Source: Pisolithus tinctorius (Eukaryota > Basidiomycota > Agaricomycetes > Boletales > Pisolithaceae). Taken from it: DNA of 64,000 bases. Within the stretch, counting starts at the first letter, position 1. Each line of letters starts with the position of its first letter. The stretch is from positions 3,906,001 to 3,970,000 of the forward strand of contig JANFAH010000001.1 in assembly GCA_024663395.1 (NCBI GenBank). Direction: 5' to 3'. The notes below the pieces were generated by a model. The model did no database searches and was not told the DNA's origin. It worked only from the letters and a program-made list of their open reading frames with translations. Below, in pieces: positions 12,101 through 23,169 of the stretch. Position numbers and translations under genes: made by a program.

Positions 12101-14091
12101 GATCAAAATATTTCACAAATGGTATGTCCAAGAGGTACTGACGTTGTGATCAATGTTCTTTATCGTCTTGTTGAACAATCGCTGGCGCTGGGCAACCGTG
12201 CCTCCAATGTCTTCAAGCTCCTCAGCCTCCTTCCATGTTTCCAGGATGTCAACGTAAGTATCGGGGAACTCAGCTTTGAAACGTGAATAGCATGCTTTCC
12301 TCATATCCACCGACGGAGTCCCCTGGACCGCCTCAGGTGCAGGGAGCCGAGCAAGTTCAGTCCGCATGTGCTTCGCGAAATAGGCGGAATAAAGGTTCCA
12401 GAGGTTTTGCAGATTTGAGCGTGAATACTGACGGTTGTAACGGTCCCTGACCTGTTGCCACGGCATTCCTCGACTTTCCCCAAGTTTACTGAATATATCG
12501 TTAACTTGCTGAAAACCTTCATTGAACTCGTCCATGGCGGCAGCTGGCAACCTTCCACGAGTATATATAGGGTCGCCGCCATCCTCACCACACCCATCGC
12601 TCTCAATCTCAGAGGTACGTTCACGAGAGAATGTAGCCGAGCGCAGTGGACGGGGGGAAACATGACTGCGAGGAGTGGGCGACTCTGGGCAGGAAAATGA
12701 TGAAATAGGAAAAGGCGGAACGGTCTTCATCGAAGGTACTGTCTAACAGCAATTATTGATCAGCGAAACGCTTGTCTAGAGGGAAGGTAGGGACTCACTT
12801 TAGCGGGTGCATTTTCAACGATCTCCACAGGCTCGAATCCCAATCTGTCCAGGGCATATGACGGGGCCAAACCGGGCGCACGAGTCAAAGCTAGAGCAGT
12901 ACCTGGCGCTGGAGCCTCTTTTGCGACCTCGTTTGTGAGGGTAGTGGAGGGGTGTGTGGAAGGTACTGGTAAATCGGGAGGAGGTTTGGATGGCGCTCTC
13001 GCGAGGGTACTGAGAGGTGGGACAGAGCGTCCACGCTTCGAAACAGCTGGCCCAGCCAGCCGTGGTGTGTAATCACCCTCGACAACTAAATTGAATTAGT
13101 TACAGGACCGTTCCAAAAGGCGCATGACTTACTTGGATTTTTTGCCAGGGAAGTGTCGGTCTGCACATTCGCGACGGGTGACGATTGTTCAGGAGGCAGT
13201 TTGGACGGCGCTCCCGTGAGGGTATTGAGAGGGGGAACAGAGCGTCCAGGCTTCGGGATACCTGGGCTGGAAGGACAAGACGCGACGTCACCCTCAGCGA
13301 CTATATTGAATTAGCACGCGATAACCTCAGACAGCAGGTGACTTGCCTGGATTTTTCATCGGGGAAGTATCCGCCCTAGTGTTCGGCGCGATGGGTTCGG
13401 AGAGGAATGGGTTATCATCACTGTCGGTCGCGAGCATATGGCTTCGGCGGAGCGATGCTTCGCGAACCAACCCAGTATCTCGAGTAGTCGCTTTGACTTT
13501 CTGATGGAGTCGCGTTGGAGTCACGAACGGCGGCGTGGGTTCGCGGCGACCACCTCCAACCTGTACCACAACGAAGTCATCGTGAGTACTCGCGGATGGC
13601 TCTGGATGCGCGGAAGAAGTATCCAGGCATGCCGGTAGCGATGGTAAGGTGATCACCGGAGGGTTACCTCCAGTGTTGTGTACGTTCTCCTGAAGAAAGA
13701 AATCAGATACGGTGTAGAACAGAGAGACGATCCTAACTGTAGCCATGAAAACTTTCAACCGTACAAAAAATGAAGGGTGAGGGGAAAGAGCCGCAACGAG
13801 GTCCGGTACGCCGCCTTTATACAGAACGACAATCATCAAAGATCTCCCGAGGATCGAAATGCCCATCTGAGCAATACGATAGCCCAAAACTTGGGCAGAA
13901 GCCAAGGGAACACTGTGCTTCCAACTTGATGGGTTAGATTCAGATCGTGACGGCAGACTTTGCGGCAGGGAGGATGCAGAGGGCGCGGAGAGCCTCTGGG
14001 TACCCCACCAACTGTACTCGTTCTCCAGTATGCACGAATAGTAGACAGGATCGTTCGTTAGATTGAGTCTTGGTAGGAATGGAGTGGTCAT
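9101..14091 (-). CDS. Large KDZ-associated hypothetical protein
   Basis: Multi-exon gene with exons at about 13347-14091, 13133-13300, 12799-13085, 12113-12730, 11924-12106 and 9101-11851. The start is the ATG at 14091 (MTTPFLPRLNLTNDPVYYS). The conserved core lies in the middle: FQQVNDIFSKLGESRGMPWQQV, RSNLQNLWNLYSAYF, ACYSRFKAEFPDTY, GTVAQRQRLFNK, then GCYILAGRVVNQDAGLAHV. I recall this arrangement from many Agaricomycete proteins of unknown function that sit beside KDZ transposases. Both flanks are disordered: Ser/Lys/Asp-rich and nuclear-looking (KTKKRARFE, SRKRKVKTSKQSKARTSK), then a Pro/Tyr/Gly-rich tail. No enzymatic motif is visible. It is probably an accessory protein of the element, such as a DNA- or chromatin-binding factor; that role is inference. 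Confidence 0.65.
13086..13346 (-). other. Duplicated exon-intron unit with one GC donor
   Basis: Exons 13133-13300 and 12799-13085 encode related starts (VAEGD / VEGD, then GRSVPPL, TL, APSK, PP). The introns before them are also alike: 13301-13346 and 13086-13132 both end ctaattcaat-a/t-tag. The upstream exon ends also match (DTSPMKNP and DTSLAKNP). The first intron begins gcaagtca and the second gtaagtca, so one member uses a GC-AG pair. Phases are the same (phase 1) in both, so the exon was duplicated with its intron. Confidence 0.7.
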
Positions 14092-14417
14092 TGTGGAACA
14101 TCGATTATCGTAGTCAAGAGCAAGCAGTGAGTGAGCTAGAAACGTCGTAAAGGTGTGCGCTGGTAGCTCCGACCACAACAGCCAATCACAACGTGAATAA
14201 ACTTCCTACTGAATGCGAAACATAGCTGGTGCAGCGACAAAGGCATTTTCAGCTGCATTAATAGTCGGAATTAATTCAGTATTCGTCCCCCTGTCGGATG
14301 CTACTAGAATGAGCATATGCCATATACTGGGGTGAGTGAATGTGCATGCTTAGCACGTACGTAGTGCACCGAACTGGCACAGTTTCAGAGTCATACTTGG
14401 TCCCTCAGGTAGTTCAA

Positions 14418-15177
14418 ATGGGGCGCACACCAAAATACCTCACTCTCAAAGAAAGACAGGAAGCTCTACGTAGGCAGAGGGCCTGCTATGCATCTACAAG
14501 GTAACCGAAACACACGTTTAATGTGCAGCAGATTAATCGAAATGTATTTTAGAGGCAAGCCACTCCGTTCTGACCAGAATCACCGTGCGTATAGGAAGCG
14601 GGCGGGGCGACACCTCAGTAAAGAGGCTATGAATACAACTCAACCACCTGCATCGCAGATCATCCGTCCCGACGTCGTTTCGTCCGTTCCAGCCCTGTCG
14701 CCATTGCTTATTGCACATGCGACCAAGTCTCTACCAACGTCGTCTCTGTTTCTGGAAGCGGCTCGGAGCTCCGATGCTCTGGACGAATCAGACCTCCCTA
14801 GATGGGAGGAGGACCCTCCCTACATGGATTCTGAACCGGATTCGACCCTACAGGAGGAAAGGTTCACACAAAATCTCATCGATGTCATGCTCGGGCGACG
14901 CATGCGGCTGTCGAACGAATCAAAGGTCCAACGCGAGAGGCGCTTTGCAGAAGGTGATCACAAGCTGATCTTCGCTGAGCTGGTGGATGATCTTAAGGAG
15001 CAAATCGCGCGATGGTCTGCTGCAATTGATATTGTAGGGAGTCGTGTGTCTGGAGGACGCAACAACCGAATGGCGGCATGCTGGTTGCAGTGGCGGGCCC
15101 GAGAAATATATGATTTTGCAAGGGAGGCATTGGTTTTGGAGAACGGCGGAAACCCTTACCACAACAACTCGACGTAG
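14418..15177 (+). CDS. Small KDZ-companion protein
   Basis: Two exons. Exon 1 starts at the ATG at 14418 (MGRTPKYLTLKERQEALRRQ); an intron of about 50 nt ends at the acceptor ...ttttag just before the GKPLRSDQNHRAYRKR codons. The frame ends with TAG at 15175-15177. The N-terminus is basic with a MGRPxxYLTxEx-type opening that I recall from short Agaricomycete proteins encoded next to KDZ transposases, probably helix-forming and DNA-binding. The rest includes an acidic/Pro stretch (DLPRWEEDPPYMDSEPDS) and a helical C-terminus. It converges on the transposase gene with one base between the two stop codons. No catalytic motif is seen; the role within the element is unknown. Confidence 0.65.
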
Positions 15178-15178
15178 T

Positions 15179-18100
15179 TTACATGTCAGATAATGGAATG
15201 CTAAGTATGAGGGATTGGAGGTAACGACGAAATGCAATCATGTTTCCCTCGCGCAGATTGGTAATATCATAACCTCGTAGGACGGCTGCAACTTGAGCTA
15301 AGACCCAAAGACCGCAGTCGTACCCGTTGGACTGCAAAGGCTCGCACTAGTATATTTCTTGAGGGATAGTTATCAAGTATAATCGACGGTGCTTACGATA
15401 ATCGGGTGTGCGGACCATGATCCCAAATCTCTCCGAGGGACTCCGAGCCTCTTTGAGGCAATGAAGGACATGCGAGAAATGAGTCTGGAGATATCCTGCG
15501 GACAGTTAGTAAGCGCAGAGTACATGAATATTCGGTTACCTTTATGTCCTGTTTCCACGGCTTTTGTTCTGCGAGACTGTCGAAGAGGAGGAGTTGCTTG
15601 GAAGGGAACTTAATGACACAGAGAACCCAATGCCCGATGGGGGATGGCCGGTGAATTGGGAGGATCCACGTCGTTTTTTCCCAGTACCGAGTCCACGAAA
15701 TGTTGCGCCACAGAACGTTGTCTTCGGCATGATATCGAATACGCGGGAGGTCGTGCGTCGAGAATATCGCACATTGTGCGGCAGCCGATGATTGAAATTC
15801 CGAATAAAGAAGTGCAGAGCAACCGTTGATGCAGGTATCATTGAGTCGGGCGGTCGGGGAAGCGAGACGCTCATAGTCGTTTGCCTCGAAGGTTTGACGG
15901 GGGAATCCATCTTGTGTTTCTCGAACACGCCTCACATAAACGCCGCAAGCGATGAGTACGTTGCTATAGACATCCATCGTATCAACGGTCGGGGTCTGTG
16001 AAATGTTACTAAACGGGTCGAGTATATTCAGATCGGACTTACGAAAGGGAGTTTCCAGAGAACATCCACATTATGAGAGTCCTTTTGATTTTCGGCATCG
16101 CCCGAGTCCTCTTCGTTAGTGATCGGTGGTGACTCCGTATCTTCGAGAACGTCCGCCAAAGCAATCTGGGCGGGGTCCAGGATGTCTTCTATAGGGTCAG
16201 GATCAAGAGCTAGTCCGGCATCGTCTTCGCTCAAAGCATCTGCAGGTACGTCGCATAGAATAGGAGGGAGCCATTGCAAAACGAGTGAGGTGGCAGCGGC
16301 GTGTGCGAGCGAAGTAGCGACAGTCACGGCAGTGCGGGCATGGCTTGCATAGCGAACAGCAGAGGCCAGCGGGTTGGGCCACCTTTCTTGCAGTTTTGCC
16401 AAGGATTCACGATGTTGCTGAAGGACTAAATAGTACTTAGAGTCTGCGCAGTGTTAGTCCATGTAGCCAATAAACCGTTCCCGGACTTACTTTCTGGCAA
16501 TCGTATCGCGAGCTCAATAGCACATAGTTCACGACCAAACCATCGGCACATATGGTCAGCCTCCATCCCAAGACGCCGCTGTTCTTCAAGGCAACGATCG
16601 CTCTTGAGAACCGCTCTGATGCCTTCTCTGACGTCAACATCTTCTAGCCACCGTGGAATTTCTCCAACAGAAGGTGTTACCCAAACGTCTTCGAGGAGGC
16701 TTTGGTCATTCCGTAATTCCGCGAGCTTCGTTGGAAGTGGTGATGGAAGGGGAATGCCGGAAGATGCGTCGTATAGCTCAGCGAGACGTTCACAGTACTT
16801 GTTAAATTTACGGATGGCGGACATGAGGGCTGGCTGGCGTTTTGCGATTGCTTTTCGAGTCTGCTGATGGAGTTTTGTGCCTAAACTGACTTAATTAATG
16901 TAACAACGACAAGGTACAAGTCACCTACCCAATGCCTTCTGGTTGCCCCCTACTGCACGATCGAGTTTGTCCCATTCGAAAAAACTGCCAATCGCGCGCT
17001 TCCGAATACTGATCTTCAAATCCCGCGCCATTAGAAGGGTCCGAACAAACTCCAAGTTAACTCCATGGAGTTCCGGAAATTTGTCAGGGATGTTGAGAGA
17101 AGTATACAACGCGTCTATCTTGTTTAGAAGTCGGTCGTGGCTGCGCTCCAGACTCTCGAGAGCGTCAAGGGTATCCTGCGTCGCGCCCTGCACGATTATC
17201 GTGCGCGCGGCTTGTAGGGCTCTGTCGGAGGCTTCTACATCGGCTTGCAATACAAGGACTGTGTCTAATTCTTTCTTCAGTCGCGCTGGCGCATCTAAAA
17301 AATGGGAGTTGACAGGGGAGTTCAGTACCGTGATGTGAGACTTACGTGCACGTATCGAAAGCTGCGCACTGCGTTGATCAGACCACTGCTTCCGCAACTC
17401 CGGAATACCAATCCCACAGTCACTGATGACGTTCTGCGCCTCAGAACCTTGTTCAGCAATTCCTTTCTTTAGTCGGCGTCGAATCCAGTCCCCAAGATCA
17501 CTACGCATCTCCAGTCCTATGGCGGTCGCATGCCGATCAATTAACCATATCCGCCGTTCACGCTGAAGCGAATATTTCAAGTTCTTGTCAACTACAATAA
17601 AGAATTAGACTTACCGACGAGGCTCGCTCAATGCCGATAAGTTTGATGAATCGTGACCAAAGGCGTTCGGTCCCCTCCCCATCAGAAAGACCTAGTCCAT
17701 TAATAATGCGTGGGTTGTAAGTAAGCTGGCAAGCCCACTCATGGCCGTAGGCGTGCATAGCCGTTGTTGCGAAGCGTAGGCGAGAGACAATTCCGTCGTT
17801 TAGAATGTCATACTTATGCAAGGATATCAGCATGGGTATAGATGTAAAAAGTGAATTACTGACCTTGGATAACGAGCGATCAAGAACGCAACTGATGTCG
17901 TACAATACAACAACGGTTGCTGCCGGTGGCAAGAGGGAAAAGAGGTGTTCCAGGAGTGCGATACTATACTTCTGTTGTTCGCCAGGGGTGTCAATGTTCG
18001 CAAAGAAAAGCGGGATATCGTGACGGCATATGAGAGCCATGATGCCGGTGTCGTCGAAGCAATCCATCGCGGCCTTCCGCTTGTTGCCGTCAGCTGCTTC

Positions 18101-19388
18101 GTACGACGCCTCACATTGGTCAATCGCTTCGTCAGGAACTATGACGCGATGTTGTCTTGGGGACCGCTTACGTGCCCGTCCAACCCGACGACCCACCTCG
18201 TCCACTTGGGCCTTGGGAATGAAATACATGGGCTCGTAGAAGGGGGGGCAACTGCCTGCTGAGCGCCGATGACGATGGTGAAAATTCCCATCAGTGGCAA
18301 CATGAACGTCACCACCTTCACTCAACGGTCGCCCAAACGTGGTACCTGCGAAACAAGCGGGGCATCTTTGGACAAGGATCGACGCGCATAAATCCGGGGA
18401 CGGCGGAGATTGACGGTCGGAAGATGGGGGGATAGTTGATGGCGGGGTTTCCTCAGCAGATTGAGCGCGATCAAGGTTCTTCGACACGATTTGGCGACAG
18501 TGGCCGATTATATTTTCTACATGACGCTCTACGTGTATTTGCAAAACATCAAACCACTGCACAGCGTGGCTGATGCTGCGACGAAACGGTTCTTGCACAA
18601 TTTTACCCTGTTAACTACATTCGTAAGCTAGACAATTTTGATAAGTCGAGCACATACTTCTCGGGTGGTCAAGCGGAAGCCTCGGCGCTCATAATGGGTA
18701 TTGAGCGCAGAAGCCAGGGCATTGATAGAGTCGCAAGAACGTTCAAATAGCGCACGATAAAATCCGAGTAATTCGATGGAAATCGCTATGCGTGGTTGAG
18801 AAGGGGCGGTAGGGAAGAGGCCTGAACGCAGGAGTACTTGAGGAAGCGGTGCGCACGCGCAGCTTAGGATAGTCACAGTAGCAAAACCTGGAAATATGTC
18901 AGTGTGCAACAAACATACGAAGTTAGCAACGAACGATCAAAATACAGGCAGAGGAGGGAAGAGCGCCTCGGCTCACACCCGCCGTGACAACTAAAGAGCG
19001 GCGTAACACAGCCCGCCAACGGTTTTCCGGTCGTTTCTGTCAAGTACTGGAGATACGACTCGATAATCGTAGGTATGACTGCTGTCCAGCTATCGTAAAG
19101 CCGGCCTGAAGCCACATGTCGAGCAGAATAGTCAGGATCCTCATCAAAAGACGGTTCATCGACGTGATCGAAGTGTTGAACAGCGTGAGCGTCATCGATG
19201 GCAGTGTCTTCCAGCGGGGAGGGGCTAGTGGTAGACGAGACAGGTGGTGGGGATGATTTGGGGTTCAAAAGGTCGCTCAAATGTTGAAGTAGACGTTGCC
19301 GTTTGGTATCTTGACCTGGAATGACAACATTAGTTTGCGTTTTCCGCTTGTCCCTCCGTTTCTTCGGACTCGAGAAATGTTGGCCCAT
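15179..19388 (-). CDS. KDZ transposase fused to Ulp1-like cysteine protease
   Basis: Long multi-exon gene, apparently intact. From the N-terminus: a basic Ser/Pro-rich lead; a CxC1-type cysteine cluster (CHGGCEP, then SCACAPLPQVLL, GLFPTAPSQPRIA, YRALFERSCDSINA, THYERRGFRL); and the KDZ RNase H-fold domain (CPACF, VATDGNFHHRHR, MDCFDDTGIMALICRHDIP, LYDISCVLDRSL, GHEWACQL, LSDGEGTERLWS), with acidic residues in the expected places. A coiled linker (~16.4-17.6 kb) follows. The C-terminus is a C48 protease: GHWVLCVI (His), LLLFDSL (Asp) and, after two more introns, QSNGYDCGLWVL (catalytic Cys), ending with TAA at 15179-15181. All three catalytic residues are present. The protein would cut and paste the element; the Ulp1 part may process SUMO or the protein itself (inference). 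The start is uncertain: ATG 19388 (MGQHFSSPKKRR) is preferred, 19532 is an alternative. Confidence 0.85.
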
Positions 19389-19796
19389 GCCCAAGCTGGT
19401 GCTGGGCAGCGCGCGCCGGGTCGCAGAATAGGAACGCATATCGCAGAGGAAAAACGCACCGTGAGAACTGGGGTAACCCTGCAACTGCAGACAGGTGCAG
19501 ATCGTCGTCCAAAGGACGCTCACCACGAGCATCGTGAGCGAGCTCACTAGACGGTTTGGATACGCTCTGGAGGCGGCGTCGTGAGGGTTTCGGGAGGGAA
19601 GGTAGAGGTGGCGATGATGATTAAGCTGGATATATACAGTATAAGTTCCTTAACTGATTCGCGCATCTATTCTTAGCACAAGCCGGGTAAAGCCGGCGCG
19701 GATAGTGGGTCTCTTAGATACATTATTCACGTCACAAAAACTATATCTGAAAGACCAGAGATGCTGCCGAAAACTGGTGCCTAAGGTGGCTGTTTA

Positions 19797-20548
19797 CTGC
19801 TATTCTGACTATTTAGGCAGCACTGTAATACTGATTGGCAGTCACCACAACATTTCCAAGTGCATACATTCAGGGGAGAGCACTGGGAAACTGAACCAAT
19901 CCTCCAGAGAGCATGGGAAAAGGTGCAAAAAATTGTGGAGACTTTCAAAACATATCAAAAAGATGAGATAGCACACCCCACACAATGTATGGCATCCAGT
20001 GGATGGTAGTAGTGAGATTTTTTTTCATATGATAGGACCTCCTGGAACTATATTAGACCCACTTGAGTGTAACACAACCCCAGAACTTCAGACTAGGTGT
20101 TAGTCTCCTACTTGAGTACAACCATTTTGGAAATTCTTGTCCGAGTGGCGCAAATGCACATTAAAAATCAAAAAATCAAAAAAATCAGAAAAACCAACAA
20201 CACGCTGTGGAACACAATTTTCACCTTGGTATATTGCAAAATCAGTGCCGGCGTGAAGGAAAGAGCGTCAGAACTGCTTGAGGAAGGCTACTAAGGGGAT
20301 GGAAGAAGTCGCAGATATGCTTCACCAAGGGAAACTCAGTACTACTATCCATTGGATACCACACATTGTGTGGGGTATCTCATCTTTTTGATATGTTTTG
20401 AAAGTCTCCACAATTTTTTGCACATTTTCCCACGCTCTCTGGAGGATTGTTTCAGTTCCCCAGTGCTCTCCCCTGCATGTATGCACTTGGAAATGTTGTG
20501 GTGACTGCAAATCAATATTCCAGTGCTGCACACATAGTAAGAATAGCA
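19797..20548. mobile_element. Foldback/MITE-like insertion in the KDZ right arm
   Basis: About 750 bp with ~215 bp inverted ends. The left end TGCTATTCTGACTATTTAGG (19798 on) pairs with the reverse complement of CACATAGTAAGAATAGCA at the right (ending ~20548), and the pairing continues through gcagtcaccacaacatttcc and tttcaaaacatatcaaaaag. The centre (~20020-20335) is unpaired and has no gene. It lies where the left arm of the KDZ element has continuous sequence, so it inserted after the arms formed. It carries no transposase and must depend on another element. Confidence 0.7.
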
Positions 20549-21511
20549 CCTAGAACTTGATGAAACCCCTAAATACCCATAGGAAGAGATGATGGCACAA
20601 CACCTCAAGGTTTCTGCCCTATATAATGAGCTGTTGATATGTTGTAGGTACAGAACCATCCTCCAAGCTAACTCCTTTTTTAAGTGCCCATGTCAAATAT
20701 ATCAAAAATGTGAACACTTTTTTGTTTTAGCCCCTAAGATACTTTCTAGTTTTTCAGAGCCTTTCAGACACTTCATGGATGATCAAATTACATGAGAATA
20801 CACTTGTTATGAGCACTACACCATGCCAGATTACATTACCAGTGCCAGAAAAGCCCAGAAAGATATTTTCAGGGTGTAACACAGGGAGGAGGCAATTATG
20901 CCACTACTCTTGAAGCACCAAATCCCAGCCTATCAGATGTTGATATGTTGTAGGGACACATGGCCCCTTCCAGGGGACACAACAAATAGATATATTTGTC
21001 CAATATATCAAAAAAGCGTTCACTTTTTCTGTGTTTCCCCCTATCAGACTTTGCAATCATTTAGGCCCATTAGGATGGGCAGAAAAGCATTCATTTATGG
21101 TCTAATATGCTTATAGTTCATCTAACTATCATATACAATGCCCACAGGGCAGGGACAGAGCCCAGGAAGGAAGGGGAAGCTGGGGCAATGAGAGCAGTGT
21201 GTGGGAATGTTGGAGATCAGGCACATGCCAAATGAGGACATGTTTTGGGAGTAGTGGCTGCGCTTTTGTATGCTTATGTAATTACATAAAATGCGGAGCA
21301 GTAGGGATTTGTGGGGAGAAACTCCGAAGGGGAGAGGGGGGAGGCAGATCTCAGATCTACACTACTAGTATATTGAGGCATCACTACTGGTATAAGGCAG
21401 TTGTGCTCTCCGTAACCTGTTGTGGGGGGTTATTGCCAATATGCCTTTTTGTTTTCGTATGTGCTTTGTCTGTGCTATGATACATCTGAACCCGCTACTG
21501 TATGACTCCGT

Positions 21512-21612
21512 GACCTACGACCGAACAGACCTTCGGACTGCATGAAGGTGTGATCGCATGACCTACGACCGAACGAACTTCGGACTTGTGACCGTGTGAC
21601 CTACGACCGAAC
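21512..21612 (-). repeat. Subterminal 15-mer repeats, right end
   Basis: GACCTACGACCGAAC occurs at 21512-21526, 21560-21574 and 21598-21612 (spacings 48 and 38 bp), each the reverse complement of the left-end 15-mer. The conservation of these words in otherwise drifting arms suggests they are functional transposase binding sites. Confidence 0.7.
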
Positions 21613-21760
21613 AAACTGCATGACTGCAGTGTCTGGTGTCCTCCTAACCGACGGTACTTCGTAACCTCGAAAGTACGTGCCGCATGTCCACGTGACCGCC
21701 GGAAAAAGTCCCAACTTTCGGCCGTACGGAAGCGCGGTTGTCTGGCTTTCCATAGAGCGC

Positions 21761-23040
21761 CGCCAACCGTAAACGGACTACCGCATACTAATTCAAACGA
21801 TGACTTTCTATTGTGTACTCCAATTGTGATGTGCGGAAAGTAGTATATTGCCAGTGTCCGAGTGAAGTCTGTACTAAGGTATACCAGTGCACTTCATGAA
21901 TGAATTAACGACGGAGTGGATATTTGTTCGGTACCAGCGCCCGGCTACTGCATACTGCAAGTGATCCGTTTACGCGCGTGATGGCAGCGCGATCAACGTT
22001 ATGTGCAGCAATATTGCTACTTTCGCGAATGGAACCAAGGTCAGACGAGTAAATGCATCTGACAGCCTGCATCGATAGGCAATACGGAGGTTTCACTATT
22101 CGAAGTTTCCGCACAACTAGGTTCACGGTATCCTCCGCCGAGGGTTTGGGTTTCGAGTCCATGAACGCCCTCCACTCTTTGTCGGGGAAATATCCCCTGA
22201 TCTATTTTCGAGCACGATCCAGTGATGTTCGTAGGCGAATGGCCAGTGCAACTTCGTTCAGCTGAGAGAGAACTCAGCCAATAGACTGACGACGGTACGA
22301 CAGGAAGACTTTATCAACTTGCTCGAAGTCTAGCCGCAAGACTCCCAGCGCAGACTTGAGCTCCAAAAACTGCTACTGTGAGTCCGCGATTTGTTGCTTG
22401 GTGTCTGACAAGTTCCCATTAGGATGAGAATAACATGTTGAGAATGTCCTCACCAGATGTAAATTTGCTCTGGGCACTTTCTTCGAATTGCTGTCATGCA
22501 GGATCTGACTTCGCCCGTACAACTGCAAGGCGGCTATCATCTTCATTGACTGTCCAACAGTCAGCCAGTCATTCGTTCGCTTGGCCTAGACAAAACTCAC
22601 TCTGATAGCACTTCGTGGATAGCATATCTACTTTGAGGGGTTCCTCCGGTTGATACCTGGCGTTGGAAGCGGAAATCACCACCTCTTTGGCGCGGCTGAC
22701 AAGCAGTCGGGCGTTTCGGACAGCAGCTAGAGGGAAGGAATATTTTGCATTTGATAGTGACAGATTTGGGTGTCTGGGCGTAGGCGTCTCTTATCGAGGT
22801 AAAAGGACTTCAGCCATTGCGATATTAGGGGGCGGCGTCGAAAAGAGGGGAATTGCTCGTACAACGCTGTGGTGAATTCCCACATAGGGAACCACACATA
22901 ATCCATCCAGGGGGGACGAGGTCCATCTTAATGATTCGACCAAAAATAAGCTTCGCAGATTTAGGGCTATGCTAACCGTAAAGACGTTCTGCACGACCTG
23001 GGAGAAAACGTCTAATCTGTTTTGGGACATGATTGACCGG
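21761..23040. other. No supported gene; possible coding remnants
   Basis: Short frames occur on the minus strand, for example the codons for AVRNARLLVSRAKEVV near 22690-22730 flanked by a plausible acceptor and donor, and a frame at 21905-22162 starting MDSKPKPSAEDTVN. They cannot be joined into one protein and no family is recognised. I treat this as decayed sequence next to the KDZ element. Confidence 0.4.
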
Positions 23041-23169
23041 AGAGGTTGGGCTAAATGAAGCCTTTGAAGCTTGAAGCTCCATGTTCTTTCGAGTCTTCCA
23101 AACATCTCGTTTTATGCCATCATCGTCATCACAGTACGATCGTTCAAGCACGGTGCACATATGCTTTGT

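Larger units (their letters stand above)
7212..21760. mobile_element. KDZ-type DNA transposon with ~1.3 kb terminal inverted repeats
   Basis: The two ends are inverted copies of each other. The left arm (7212-~8545) reads GCGCTATGGAAAGCCAG inward, and the right arm (reverse complement from 21760) reads GCGCTCTATGGAAAGCCAG. Inside lie three genes: a KDZ transposase-Ulp1 fusion (15179-19388, minus), a small companion gene (14418-15177, plus) and a long disordered-protein gene (9101-14091, minus). The right arm is longer because a foldback element was inserted at ~19797-20548. No convincing target-site duplication is seen at the outer ends, so the exact termini may be a few bases off. KDZ elements (Kyakuja-Dileera-Zisupton) are a known fungal DNA-transposon class with large multi-gene units. 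Confidence 0.75.
19672..21760 (-). repeat. Right terminal inverted repeat of KDZ element (interrupted)
   Basis: Inverted partner of 7212-8545. The outer 1.21 kb (20549-21760) pairs with 7212-8422. The inner ~120 bp (19672-~19795: gcacaagcc..., acaaaaactatatctg) pairs with ~8425-8545. The ~750 bp between these two blocks has no counterpart in the left arm and is itself a palindrome, which identifies a later insertion. Confidence 0.8.

Noticed and set aside
7212..21760. A TET/JBP dioxygenase gene expected next to a KDZ transposase
   Set aside because: Fungal KDZ elements are reported to sit beside TET/JBP genes, so I looked for the HxD...H and arginine motifs in the companion genes. None was seen; both companion proteins lack any oxygenase signature.
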